Assembly: GCF_900188005.1 (NCBI RefSeq)
Contig: NZ_FZNR01000029.1
Coordinates: forward strand, 38,767 to 102,766
Reading direction: 5' to 3'
From: Actinoplanes regularis
GTDB taxonomy: Bacteria; Actinomycetota; Actinomycetes; Mycobacteriales; Micromonosporaceae
Length of the DNA: 64,000 nt
Shown: one piece after another, positions 8,241 to 17,495 of the stretch
Numbering within the stretch: the first letter of the stretch is position 1
Layout of the letters: each line of letters opens with the position of its first letter
Notes under the pieces: generated by a model
Told to the model about the DNA's origin: nothing
Database searches by the model: none
What the model saw: only the letters and a program-made list of their open reading frames with translations
Made by a program: the position numbers and the translations under genes

Positions 8241-10256
8241 TCAGGCGCCGACGTGGATGCCCGGGCGTTGGCCGGGGTCGGGTTCGTGCTTACGGACGAT
8301 CTCCCGGACGACCGGGGCGGTGTCACCGCGGCCGAGCAGGAAGTACCGCACCATGTGCACCAGCGGGCTGCCCTCGGCCCAAGCGAAGTAGCAGTGCGGC
8401 CGTACCCCGGTGGTGTCGCGCAGGGCGAACAGGATCGCGGCTATGGCGTTCGGCGCGGCCGGTGCCTCGGCCCGCAGGGCCCGGTGACCGTCGACCTCGA
8501 CGCCGTGCACGGTGAGGGTGTCGCTGAAATCGGACGGGTCGATGACGTCGATCTCCAGGAAGATCACGTCAGCGTTGCCGGGCACCGGGTTGTCACCGCG
8601 CTGCTTGCGTTCCCTGAGTTCGTATTCGGTGGCGTCGCCGGCAAGGCGCCGGTGGGCGATGATGTTGATCTGCTGGTCATGGGCCAGCGTATTCGTGATT
8701 AATCGACGAGCGTCATCGTCGAACACGATCTGATCCGCGCGCAGCTCGGTGGTACGCGCCACCCGGGAGATCAGGGAAATGATGATGATACCGGCGATGA
8801 ACATCGCCGAGATTGCGAGCCCGTCGGGTTTGGCGATGATGTTGGCGAGGAGTGCGTAGGCCAGCACCGTGGTCAACAGCCCGAATCCGGCAGCGAACGA
8901 CCGCTGCCGACGCTGGATCGCGGAGATGGTCACCGCGAACGCCCCGGAGACCATCATGGCGAGGATCCCGGTGGCGTAGGCGCCCGCCTGGGCGTCGACG
9001 TCCGCGTCGAACGCGATGGTGATGGCGATGCTGATCGCGGTGTAGACCAGCACTACCGGCCGCACCGCGCGGCCCCACTCCGGCGCCATGCCGTAGCCCG
9101 GCAGGTAACGCGGCACGATGTTGATCAATCCGGCCATCGCGGACGCGCCGGCGAACCAGAGGATCAGCACGGTGCTGATGTCGTAGAGGCTGCCGAACGT
9201 CTCGCCGAGATACTTGTGGGCCAACCAGGCCAGGGCCCGGCCGTTGGCGTCGCCGCCCGGGGCGAACTCTTCGGCCGGAATGAGCACGGTGGTGACCACG
9301 CTGCTGGTCAGTAGATACCCGCTCATGATCACCGCGGCGCAGGTGAGCAGCCGGCGCATGTTGTGGATCCGTGAGCGCAGCCGCTGCTCGGCGTCCGTGC
9401 CCTCGGACGCGACCAACGGCATCATGCTCACCCCGGTCTCGAACCCGGACAGGCCCAGCACCAGCAGGGGGAACGCCAGTAACGCCGGACCGATCAGGTG
9501 GCCGAAGCCGCCGTCGCCGGAGGTCAGCGCCGAGGTCCATGCCGACCAGGTCGAGGGTTTGCCGACGATCTCGGCCAGACCCCTGGTGACGACGACGGCG
9601 TTGAGGATGAGGAAGGCCGCGACCAGCGGGATCGCCACGCTGACCGCCTCACTGAACCCGAGCAGGAACACCCCGCCGAGCACCAGCAACATACCGACGG
9701 TGAAGATCACTTCGTGGCCGTGCAAGGCGCTGGGAACATGCGGGTTCTCGACCACGTGCAGGGTGGCGTCCGCCGCGGACAGGGTGATCGTGATGATCCA
9801 CGAGGTGGCGACGAAACCGAGCAGGACGAGCACGAAGAGTTTGCCGCGCCAGAACGGGAGCAGACGCTCCAGCATCGCCACCGACCCGGCGCCGTGCGGG
9901 CTCTCCTCGGCCACCCGGCGGTACATGGGCAGCATGCCCAGCAGGGTCAACAAGACGATGAGCAGCGTTGCCAGGGGCGACGCCACGCCGGCGGCCGCGG
10001 CGGCGATCGCCGGGACATAGGCCAGGCTGGAGAAGTAGTCCACTCCGGTCAGGCACATCACCTGCCACCAGGGGTGCTGCTCGGCGTGCGCCTCGCCGGC
10101 TGCCGGCCCGCTCGGCTGCACCCGGTGCTTGAGCAGCCAGCCGGCCAGTCCACGGGCCGGCTGCGGCCGGGCCGCCGGGGTGTCGATCACCGCGGGAACG
10201 GCGAATTCGTTACCGGCTTCCGCCTGCGTATCGGGCTCGTCCGCCTTCTTCGCCAC
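8241..10256 (-). CDS. APC-superfamily amino acid permease with C-terminal cytosolic domain
   Basis: Integral membrane transporter of 671 aa. A GTG start at 10256 is chosen, since the longer reading upstream is low-complexity and lacks family features. Residues about 60-510 carry roughly twelve hydrophobic helices, the first with WWQVMCLTGVDYFSSLAYVPAIA (an APC-like broken TM1) and later ones such as LIVLLTLLGMLPMYRRVAEESPHGAGS. About 150 residues of soluble C-terminus follow, with TNTLAHDQQINIIAHRRL and HCYFAWAEGSPLVHMVRYFLLGRGD. This size and tail resemble actinobacterial amino acid/polyamine permeases of unknown specificity. It is monocistronic and divergent from the antitoxin-like gene at 10578. 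Confidence 0.8.
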   Translation of the reverse strand: MAKKADEPDTQAEAGNEFAVPAVIDTPAARPQPARGLAGWLLKHRVQPSGPAAGEAHAEQHPWWQVMCLTGVDYFSSLAYVPAIAAAAAGVASPLATLLIVLLTLLGMLPMYRRVAEESPHGAGSVAMLERLLPFWRGKLFVLVLLGFVATSWIITITLSAADATLHVVENPHVPSALHGHEVIFTVGMLLVLGGVFLLGFSEAVSVAIPLVAAFLILNAVVVTRGLAEIVGKPSTWSAWTSALTSGDGGFGHLIGPALLAFPLLVLGLSGFETGVSMMPLVASEGTDAEQRLRSRIHNMRRLLTCAAVIMSGYLLTSSVVTTVLIPAEEFAPGGDANGRALAWLAHKYLGETFGSLYDISTVLILWFAGASAMAGLINIVPRYLPGYGMAPEWGRAVRPVVLVYTAISIAITIAFDADVDAQAGAYATGILAMMVSGAFAVTISAIQRRQRSFAAGFGLLTTVLAYALLANIIAKPDGLAISAMFIAGIIIISLISRVARTTELRADQIVFDDDARRLITNTLAHDQQINIIAHRRLAGDATEYELRERKQRGDNPVPGNADVIFLEIDVIDPSDFSDTLTVHGVEVDGHRALRAEAPAAPNAIAAILFALRDTTGVRPHCYFAWAEGSPLVHMVRYFLLGRGDTAPVVREIVRKHEPDPGQRPGIHVGA

Positions 10257-10577
10257 ACCGCGAACGCTACGACACCCCACACCGGTGGCGTGCCCGGTTG
10301 GTGACGTTATGCCCCAGATACGAGGACAGCCGGCTGCAAGGTCTTTGATGAAGCCGCCCGGGTACGACCACGCTGCCGGCGACGACGGGCGGAGAGGGTC
10401 ACGGCGGTCGCCGCCGAGGTGAGCCCGCCGGCCGCGTACGCACCACCCCGCGCGTCCGCATCGACGCCGGAGATCCAGGTGTTCAAGAATGCGGCGCCGG
10501 TCTCGGTCGTCCGGCACCAGCGGCGGGTTCTGCCGAAGCCGCCCTTGTCGAAGCCGATTTGTGTACACACTTTCGGT
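10257..10577. other. Divergent intergenic region, permease / antitoxin-like gene
   Basis: About 320 bases between two divergently transcribed genes. No toxin-like ORF was found in it on either strand. The only clear element is the palindrome at 10560-10569. Confidence 0.5.
10560..10569. promoter_or_regulatory. TGTACA-core palindrome, probable Phd/YefM autoregulatory operator
   Basis: TGTGTACACA is a perfect 10-bp palindrome ending 8 bases before the ATG of the antitoxin-like gene. TGTACA is the core half-site arrangement of YefM operators, and GTGTACAC resembles the operator bound by Phd, so it supports the identity of the downstream gene. Confidence 0.6.
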
Positions 10578-10814
10578 ATGCGCAGGATCGAGGTGCATCC
10601 GGCCCGGGCGCAGCTGTCGGCGGTGCTCCGGGTGGCCGCTGAAGGCCGGCCGGTGCCGCCGGCCCGGCACGGCGAGCCGGCCGCGGCGGTCGAGCCGTGG
10701 CGGCACCGCCTTGACGACCAGCGGGCGGCGTTGCGAAATGATCGGCCGGACCGGCCCTCGGCGGGTGACGCCCTGGACGAAGGGGTGTCCGCGCCGGCGG
10801 ACCGGCGGGGCTGA
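10578..10814 (+). CDS. Orphan Phd/YefM-family antitoxin-like protein
   Basis: Small 78-aa protein. Residues 1-40 match the Phd/YefM N-terminal DNA-binding fold: MRRIEVHPARAQLSAVLRVA, then EGRPVPPARHGEPAAAVEPW, compared with the family pattern S-x-A-R-x-x-L-S-x-h-L...RHGKPVAVLVPW. The C-terminus (RHRLDDQRAALRN..., then Pro/Asp/Ala-rich) would be the disordered toxin-binding arm. No toxin gene of the Doc, YoeB or PIN type lies beside it; the next gene, 6 nt away, is a hybrid histidine kinase. No Shine-Dalgarno is visible, so leaderless translation is possible. In frame, an earlier start at 10419 exists but would read through the operator. It may repress the kinase operon as a stand-alone regulator. 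Confidence 0.6.
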   Translation: MRRIEVHPARAQLSAVLRVAAEGRPVPPARHGEPAAAVEPWRHRLDDQRAALRNDRPDRPSAGDALDEGVSAPADRRG

Positions 10815-10820
10815 GACGTC

Positions 10821-13757
10821 ATGTCCGCTCGTTCGGGTGCTGCTGCGGGGCCTGCGGTGGCGTTACACGTCGAGCTGGTGGTTCCCGAGGCCCACGTCGC
10901 GCGTAGCCACGCCGTGGCCCGGATCGCGGGCGTCGCGGCGACGGCCATCAGCGGGGTGGTCATCTGCGGCTGGCTCCTGGACGTGCGCTGGCTGGCCGCT
11001 TTCTCCCGCACCGCGGGGACGACGAAGTTCAACACCGCTGTCGGCTACGCGGCGTTGGGTCTGGCGGTGACGATGCTGGGCGGCCCGTCGCCGGGCCGCC
11101 GGGCCCGCCGGTGGGGGTACGGGCTGGCGGCGGGGGCGATCGCGGTGGCGGCGATCACCGCGCTCGAGTACCTGTCCGGTCGCGCGTACATCGCCGAGAT
11201 TCTGATCGAGGACCGCTGGGCGGCGACGGAGGTGTTCGATCCGGGCCGCATGTCGGTCATGGCGATGGCGGGCCTCTGGCTGATCGGCTCGGGGCTGCTG
11301 TTGCACGACGCCCGCCGGCCCGCGTTGCGCGGGCTGGGCCAGGCGTGCCTGCTGGCGTCCGCCGCGGTCGGGCTGCTCGCGGCGGTCGGGCACCTGTACG
11401 CGGTGCCGCTGCTGACCGGGTTGTACGCGATCGCCTATCCCACCGTGTGGGCACTGCTGCTCGCCGCGCTGGGAGCGCTGGCGGCCCGCCCCCGGCAGGG
11501 GCTGATGGCCGTGATCCTGAGCGAGCACGCCGGCGGTGTGGCCGCCCGCCGGCTGCTGCCGATCGCGGTCGGAGTACCGCTGACCCTGGGCTGGCTGCAA
11601 CACCTCGGCGAGCGGTACGGCCTGGTCGAGGCGCAGCTGGGCACGGCTGTGGTGCTGGTGCTGATCGTGGGCTGCCTGGTCGCGGTCGTGGTCTGGCTGG
11701 CCGCTGAGCTGAACCGCGCGGACGCACGCGCCCGGCTGGCCGCCCAGCTGCGCCAGGAGGTCGAGTCCCGCGCCGCGGCACAGGCCGCGGTCGCGGCCGC
11801 CAACGAGGAACTGGACCGGCGTAACCAGGCGCTGGATCGCGCCAACGCCGACCTACGCGGGCTGGCCGCGATCGTGCGGTCCTCCTACGACGCGATCATC
11901 AGCGTGACCCTGGACGGCACGATCACTGCCTGGAACGCGGCCGCGGAATTGCTGTACGGCTACTCCGCGCAGGAGGCCATCGGCCGCAACACCACCATGA
12001 TCATGCCGCCGGATCATGCGGCCGACCTGCCCGCCCTGCTGACCCGCGTCGGTCACGGCGAACACATCGAGCACTTCGAGACCCGCAGAGTCTGCAAGGA
12101 CGGCCGGGTGCTGGACGTGTCGGTGAGCATCGCACCGGTGTTCGACGAGACCGGCTCCGTGGCCGGCGCCGCGACGATCGCCCGTGACATCACCGCCGGC
12201 AAGGTCGCCCAGGCCGAGGCGCGCCGGCTGGCCGCCATCGTGCAGTTCTCCGACGATGCGATCATCGCGTTCGAGCTGGACGGGAGGGTCACCGCCTGGA
12301 ACGCGGGCGCGGAGCTCCTGTACGGCTACTCCGCGCAGGAGGCCATCGGCAGGAGCGTCTACCCCCTGATCCCCGCGGGCCAGGAGTCCATGATGCGTGA
12401 GCGGATCAGCCGGGTCGGCCGGGGTGAGCACGTCGACCGGTTCGACGGCCAGCGGATCCGCAAGGACGGCACGGTGGTCGACGTATCGATCAGCCTGGCC
12501 CCGCTCCTCGACGAGGCCGGCGCGGTCACCGGCGTATCCGTGCTCGCGCACGACATCACCGCCCGAAAGGCCGCCGAGGCCCAAGAGCAGATGCTGCGGG
12601 ACCGCTCGCAGGCCGCCGAACGCCTGGAGAGCCTCGGGAAGCTCGCCGGCGGGGTGGCTCACGACTTCAACAACATGCTCGCCATCATCGGCAACTACGC
12701 CACCTTCATCACCGAGCAGACCCCACCCGACAGCACGATCCACGCCGACGCCACCCAGATCACCACCTCGGCCCAACGCGCCGCGGCCCTCGCCGACCAG
12801 CTGATGATCTTCGCCCGCACCGAGCCGGCCACCATCGAGGTCTTCGACCTCAACACCACGCTCGCCGACGTACGCCGGCTGCTGCAACGCACCCTCGGCG
12901 AGGACATCCACCTGGCTGTCACCCCGTCCGACGTCGAGCTGCCGATCCGTGCCGACCCCGCTCGCATCCAGCAGGTGCTGCTCAACATGGCTTTCAACGC
13001 CCGCGACGCGATGCCCGCGGGCGGCACGTTGATCATCGAAGCCACCCCCATCGACCTCGACCCGCAGTCCACGAGCCCCTCGCTGGGCCTGGACCCGGGC
13101 AGGTACGCCCGGCTGCTGGTCAGCGATACCGGCACCGGCATACCCCCCGAGGTGGTCGAGCGGGTGTTCGAGCCGTTCTTCACCACCAAGCCCAAGGGGC
13201 AGGGCACCGGCCTCGGGCTGGCCACCGCCTACGGCACCGTCACCCAGCTCGGTGGCCAAATCAAGATCTATTCCGAGGTCGATGTGGGCACCACGATGCG
13301 CGTCTACCTCCCGTTGGTCGCCCGGCCGGCCGCCGAGCAGGTCGTCACCGGGCCAGCGGCCAAACCACCCCGCGGGCAGGGGCAGGTCGTACTGGCCGTA
13401 GACGACGAGGCGGCCATCCGCCACCTCGTGGCCCGCATACTCAACCGCAACGGTTACGCCACCCTGATCGCCGAATCCGGGCCACACGCGCTGAGTCTGG
13501 TCGAACAAGAGCATGTCGACCTGCTCCTCACCGACATCATCATGCCCGAGATGAACGGCCGCGACCTCGCCGACGCCCTGCGCCGGAACGACCCCGGCCT
13601 ACCGGTGATCTACATGTCCGGTTACAGCGACGGGCTCCTGTCCGCCCAGCACCTCCTGACCGAAACCACCCGGCTCATCCAGAAACCGTTCACCGCCGGC
13701 GAGCTGCTCGACACCGTGCACACCCTGTTCACCACCGCCTGCGCGACCCGTCCCTGA
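10821..13757 (+). CDS. Hybrid sensor histidine kinase, multi-TM with two PAS domains and C-terminal receiver
   Basis: A 978-aa membrane protein. Residues about 25-295 form some eight hydrophobic helices, followed by a coiled linker (about 300-345). Two PAS domains follow (about 347-465 and 470-590), then the HisKA box GGVAHDFNNMLAII with H614. The ATPase domain (about 710-830) has NMAFNARDAMPAGG and DTGTGIPPEVVERVFEPFFTTK. A receiver domain (about 855-970) carries phospho-acceptor D905 in LLLTDIIMPEMNG and K in LIQKPF. HisKA of the HDFNN type with a fused receiver is usual for hybrid kinases whose output passes to a separate regulator; none is adjacent. The PAS domains share an almost identical stretch (AELLYGYSAQEAIGR), indicating internal duplication. 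It follows the antitoxin-like gene by 6 nt, probably as one operon. Confidence 0.88.
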   Translation: MSARSGAAAGPAVALHVELVVPEAHVARSHAVARIAGVAATAISGVVICGWLLDVRWLAAFSRTAGTTKFNTAVGYAALGLAVTMLGGPSPGRRARRWGYGLAAGAIAVAAITALEYLSGRAYIAEILIEDRWAATEVFDPGRMSVMAMAGLWLIGSGLLLHDARRPALRGLGQACLLASAAVGLLAAVGHLYAVPLLTGLYAIAYPTVWALLLAALGALAARPRQGLMAVILSEHAGGVAARRLLPIAVGVPLTLGWLQHLGERYGLVEAQLGTAVVLVLIVGCLVAVVVWLAAELNRADARARLAAQLRQEVESRAAAQAAVAAANEELDRRNQALDRANADLRGLAAIVRSSYDAIISVTLDGTITAWNAAAELLYGYSAQEAIGRNTTMIMPPDHAADLPALLTRVGHGEHIEHFETRRVCKDGRVLDVSVSIAPVFDETGSVAGAATIARDITAGKVAQAEARRLAAIVQFSDDAIIAFELDGRVTAWNAGAELLYGYSAQEAIGRSVYPLIPAGQESMMRERISRVGRGEHVDRFDGQRIRKDGTVVDVSISLAPLLDEAGAVTGVSVLAHDITARKAAEAQEQMLRDRSQAAERLESLGKLAGGVAHDFNNMLAIIGNYATFITEQTPPDSTIHADATQITTSAQRAAALADQLMIFARTEPATIEVFDLNTTLADVRRLLQRTLGEDIHLAVTPSDVELPIRADPARIQQVLLNMAFNARDAMPAGGTLIIEATPIDLDPQSTSPSLGLDPGRYARLLVSDTGTGIPPEVVERVFEPFFTTKPKGQGTGLGLATAYGTVTQLGGQIKIYSEVDVGTTMRVYLPLVARPAAEQVVTGPAAKPPRGQGQVVLAVDDEAAIRHLVARILNRNGYATLIAESGPHALSLVEQEHVDLLLTDIIMPEMNGRDLADALRRNDPGLPVIYMSGYSDGLLSAQHLLTETTRLIQKPFTAGELLDTVHTLFTTACATRP

Positions 13758-14031
13758 GACGGGTCGGAGACAGAGCGAAGGACAACAGGCTTTCAAGATC
13801 CATATTCCCTGGTACGGCCGATGGGGTCCCGTGGACAGGCCTCGCGGCCTCGTTGCCGTGCCGGTGTCGCGCGATGCCCGTGCCGCCGCGCGGCCGCTGC
13901 CGCGTGTCGCGGTCCGCGGTCCGGATGGATCGGCGGCGACGACGGTCGATACGATCTCGTTCCTTCATGATGGGGCCGAGGCAGGCGGCGATCTTTGGTC
14001 GCCGAACGTGTTGATCACCAGGGGACCTGTA

Positions 14032-17000
14032 GTGACCTTCAATGGGTTTATTTCGTACAGCCATGCCGCGGACGGGCGACTGGCGCCGGCCGTGCAACGG
14101 GGTCTGCACCGTCTGGCCAAGCCCTGGCATCGGCGGCGCGCCCTGTGGATCTTCCGGGATCAGACCGGACTGTCGGTGACCCCGGGGCTGTGGTCCTCCA
14201 TCCAGACCGCCCTGGACGGCTCGGAGTACTTCGTGCTGCTCGCCTCGCCCGAGGCGGCGCAATCGCGCTGGGTGAACCGGGAGATCGAGCACTGGATCGC
14301 CACGAAGTCGGCGGATCGGATCCTGCCCGTGGTGACGGACGGGGAGTGGGCGTGGGACCAGGAACGTCACGACTTCGCCGAGGAATCGACGGCGGTGCCC
14401 GAGGCGCTGCGGGGCGTGTTCGACGAGGAGCCGCTGTTCCTGGATCTGCGGTGGGCGCGCGGCAGCGAGCATCTCAGCCTGCAACATTCCCGTTTCCGGG
14501 ATGCGATCGCCCAACTGGCCGCGCCGATGCACGGGGTGAGCAAGGACGAACTGGAGGGTGAGGACGTCCGGCAGCATCGCCGGGCGCGCCGGCTGGGGTC
14601 CGGGGCGGTTGCGATGCTGGTGGTGCTGACCTTGCTGGTGGGGCTGACCAGCGTTTCGGCGGTGCGCAACGCGGACCGGGCGACCGCCGCGGCAGAGGAG
14701 GCGTTGCGTCAGCAGCAGGTGGCGGAGGTGCAACGCGGCAACGCCAATCGGTCCGCGGAGGAGGCGACCCGGCAGCAGGAGGCGGCGCAGCAGCAGCAGG
14801 CTCTGGCGGCGTCCGCGAAGGCTGAGGCGCAGCAGTCGGAGCAGTCGGCGCAGGAGCAGCAGTGGCTGGCGGATCGGGCGACGGCCGAGGCCCAGCGGCA
14901 GCAGCGGATCGCGGATCAGGCGGCGAAGCGGACCCGCGAACTACAGGGGCTGGCGAAGGCGGCCGACCAGCGGGTACGGCAGCTGGAGCAGGAGGCGCGG
15001 AAGCTGGAGGCGGAGGCGCGCCGGCTGACGAAAATCGCCGAGGAGAAGCAGCGGGAGGCTCAGAAGGCGACCGAGGAGGCCGCCAGGCAGCAGGCCAAAG
15101 CGGACCAGCAGCAGCGGATCGCGAGCAGTCGACGGCTGACGGTTCAGGCCAACGCGACGGTCGGCAGCGACCCGAAGACGGCCCTGATGCTGGGGGCGGC
15201 CGCCCAGGCGCTTTCGCCCGACATCGGGACCCGCAGCGAAGTCACCGGCGTCGTCACAGCGACGAGCTACGCCGGTACGATCAGCGACGTGACATCGGCC
15301 GTCTTCCTGCCGGACGGTGTCCTGGCGGCTTTCGGCGCCGACGGCAGGCTGTCGCTGTGGAACGTGACCGACCGGAGGAATCCGGCCCGGGTCACCACGA
15401 TCAGCGATCCGGTCGAGACCCCCGTGACGCTCAGCCCGGACGGGCGGACCCTGGCCGTTGTCAGCAAGGAGGGCGCCGCGGTCCTGTGGGACCTGTCCGA
15501 CCGGTCCCATCCGGTCCGGCTTGCCACGCTGTCGAACGGCGGCCACGTGCAGACGGAGGCGTTCAGCGGGGACGGGATCACCTTCGCCACGAGCGACGGA
15601 TCCGGGAAGACGACCCTGTGGGACATCGCCGACCGATCCCGGCCCCGGCAGCTCGCCACGATGACCGATGGGGCCCCCTATACGGCGAACAAGCTCTTGT
15701 TCAGCCCGGACGGCGGCATCTTGATCGTGGACAAGGGCCGATTCGTCACGGCCTTCGACTTGAGCGATCGAACCGATCCCGTCTGGTTCCGCGAGTTACC
15801 CAGCTTCACCTTCACGGCGATGGCGTTCGATCCGACCGGTTCAACCCTGGCCGTCGGGGAACTCGAGGGCCAGGTGAGTCTGTATGACATGAGGCGTACG
15901 ACCAACGCCCGGGTCACGCAAGGTCGGGTCGAGTCGCCGGTCATGCCTCCCGAGGAGCCGGACACCGACCCGATCGAGCCGCCGGACATGCCTCCCGAGG
16001 AGCCGGAATTCGATCCGTTCGAGTGGCTGACCGGCATTTCCGGTTACGCCAGCGCGATCGCCTACAGCGCGGACGGGCACTATCTGGCCGCCGGCAGCGG
16101 GCAGGGCACGGCGGCCGTGTGGGACATGACGAAGGCGGAGGGGCCCAGTCTGGTCAACACCGTGCGGGCCAACGGCGCAATCAGCGGGGTCTCCGTCGAC
16201 TCGGGCACGGAAACGCTGGTCACCGCCGACAGTTCGGCGGTGGCGACTCTCTGGGACGTCACGCCCCTCGGCACGCCGGACCCGCTTGCCGCGCTCACCG
16301 TCCAGGGTGGGCAGGTCCAGGCGGCGGCGTTCCGGCCGGACGGACGTTCCCTGGTCGCCGCCGGCTCCGACGGCACGGCGAACTCCTGGAACGTGACCGA
16401 CCCCGCCCGGCCCGTCCGGGGTGCCGACCTGACCATCCGCGGCGGCGGCGTCAGGTCGGTGGCGTTCAGCCCCGACAGCCGCACGGCGGCGGCCGTCGGG
16501 CGCGAGGACGGACAGTTGACGCTGACGGATGTGACCCGCCCGAGCCAGCCGGTGACGCTTCCCACCTCGATCGAGGCCGTGGCAGGGACGAACGCGATGG
16601 CGTTCAGCTCGGATGGGCGCACCCTTGCCGTCGTCGCCGGCCCCACCAGACTGCTGCTGTGGAACGTGGCCGACCGGACCCGCCCGGCCCTGCTGGCCAC
16701 GCTGAGCGGCGGCGTGAAGTTCGGGGCGGCGGTGGCCTTCAGCCCGGACGGACGCTCTCTGGTCACCGGCGGCGGCGATCGGACCCTGACGCTGTGGGAT
16801 CTGACCGACCGCTCCGCCCCCGTCCGGCTCGGCACGCTGGCCGGCCACCGCAAACCCGCGGCGTCGGTGGCCTTCAGCCCGGACGGGCACACGGTGGCGA
16901 GCGGCGGCTCCGACGCCATCGCGATGCTCTGGGACGTCACCGACCGGACCCGTCCGCTCCGGCTCGCCACACTCAACGGCCACGACCTCGTGGTGAGCAC

Positions 17001-17349
17001 GGTGGCCTTCAGCCCCGACGGGCACACCCTGGTGACCGGGGACAAGGGCTCCGAGGCGTTCCTGTGGGACATCGCCAACCCCGCCGGGCCGATCCGGCTC
17101 GTCATTCCGCGTGGCCTCGGCGGCCGGGTGCAGGCGGTGCTGTTCAAACCCGACGGGCGCACCCTGGCCGTCGCCGGCCAGTCCGGCAGCCGAGGCGCGA
17201 CCGTCACGCTGCTGGACTACACGAAGCTGAACAGGCTCCGCGCTGACCCGGCGAAATTCGCCTGTGCCGTCGCCGGCCGCGGCCTGGACGCCCGGGAATG
17301 GGCCCGCTACATTCCGGAAATCCCGTACCAGCGTTCGTGCACCGGCTGA
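14032..17349 (+). CDS. Membrane-anchored TIR / coiled-coil / WD40 protein
   Basis: A 1105-aa protein from the GTG at 14032, which has AGGGGA 6-7 nt upstream and places the TIR strand at the very N-terminus (VTFNGFISYSHAADGRLAP); an in-frame upstream start at 13831 adds only low-complexity sequence. Residues 1-150 are a TIR-type domain with the S-R-W-x3-E pattern (W80, E84), where E84 aligns with the glutamate used by NAD-cleaving TIR enzymes. One TM helix (about 190-212, AVAMLVVLTLLVGLTSV) precedes a Gln/Ala-rich coiled coil (about 215-370). About 700 residues of WD40 repeats follow, with recurring VAFSPDGHTL...LWDVTDRTRP blades, enough for two propellers. An acidic Pro-rich linker with duplicated MPPEEPD/E sits near 640-665. 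TIR and coil probably face the cytoplasm. The role is unknown; signalling or NAD-depleting defence is an inference. A stem-loop follows the stop. Confidence 0.82.
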   Translation: MTFNGFISYSHAADGRLAPAVQRGLHRLAKPWHRRRALWIFRDQTGLSVTPGLWSSIQTALDGSEYFVLLASPEAAQSRWVNREIEHWIATKSADRILPVVTDGEWAWDQERHDFAEESTAVPEALRGVFDEEPLFLDLRWARGSEHLSLQHSRFRDAIAQLAAPMHGVSKDELEGEDVRQHRRARRLGSGAVAMLVVLTLLVGLTSVSAVRNADRATAAAEEALRQQQVAEVQRGNANRSAEEATRQQEAAQQQQALAASAKAEAQQSEQSAQEQQWLADRATAEAQRQQRIADQAAKRTRELQGLAKAADQRVRQLEQEARKLEAEARRLTKIAEEKQREAQKATEEAARQQAKADQQQRIASSRRLTVQANATVGSDPKTALMLGAAAQALSPDIGTRSEVTGVVTATSYAGTISDVTSAVFLPDGVLAAFGADGRLSLWNVTDRRNPARVTTISDPVETPVTLSPDGRTLAVVSKEGAAVLWDLSDRSHPVRLATLSNGGHVQTEAFSGDGITFATSDGSGKTTLWDIADRSRPRQLATMTDGAPYTANKLLFSPDGGILIVDKGRFVTAFDLSDRTDPVWFRELPSFTFTAMAFDPTGSTLAVGELEGQVSLYDMRRTTNARVTQGRVESPVMPPEEPDTDPIEPPDMPPEEPEFDPFEWLTGISGYASAIAYSADGHYLAAGSGQGTAAVWDMTKAEGPSLVNTVRANGAISGVSVDSGTETLVTADSSAVATLWDVTPLGTPDPLAALTVQGGQVQAAAFRPDGRSLVAAGSDGTANSWNVTDPARPVRGADLTIRGGGVRSVAFSPDSRTAAAVGREDGQLTLTDVTRPSQPVTLPTSIEAVAGTNAMAFSSDGRTLAVVAGPTRLLLWNVADRTRPALLATLSGGVKFGAAVAFSPDGRSLVTGGGDRTLTLWDLTDRSAPVRLGTLAGHRKPAASVAFSPDGHTVASGGSDAIAMLWDVTDRTRPLRLATLNGHDLVVSTVAFSPDGHTLVTGDKGSEAFLWDIANPAGPIRLVIPRGLGGRVQAVLFKPDGRTLAVAGQSGSRGATVTLLDYTKLNRLRADPAKFACAVAGRGLDAREWARYIPEIPYQRSCTG

Positions 17350-17368
17350 CGGCTCGCCGCTCGCGGCG

Positions 17369-17398
17369 GTGCCCGGGAACCCCTGCGTTCCCGGGCAC
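17369..17398 (+). terminator. Stem-loop terminator after the TIR-WD40 gene
   Basis: A perfect 11-bp inverted repeat, GTGCCCGGGAA / TTCCCGGGCAC with an 8-base loop, starts 19 bases after the stop at 17349 and separates this gene from pdxY. Confidence 0.7.
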
Positions 17399-17495
17399 GA
17401 CCGCGGTCTCGTGTGCGTGCCGGCCGATCTTCGGAACCAATCGACTCTCATTACGCGCCCGCTGTGACCTGTGGGTGGATCTCTAGGCTGGGGGG

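Noticed and set aside
10307..11035. Minus-strand frame beside the antitoxin-like gene, considered as its toxin
   Set aside because: The sequence is low-complexity and overlaps the kinase start and the antitoxin itself; no Doc, YoeB or PIN motif.
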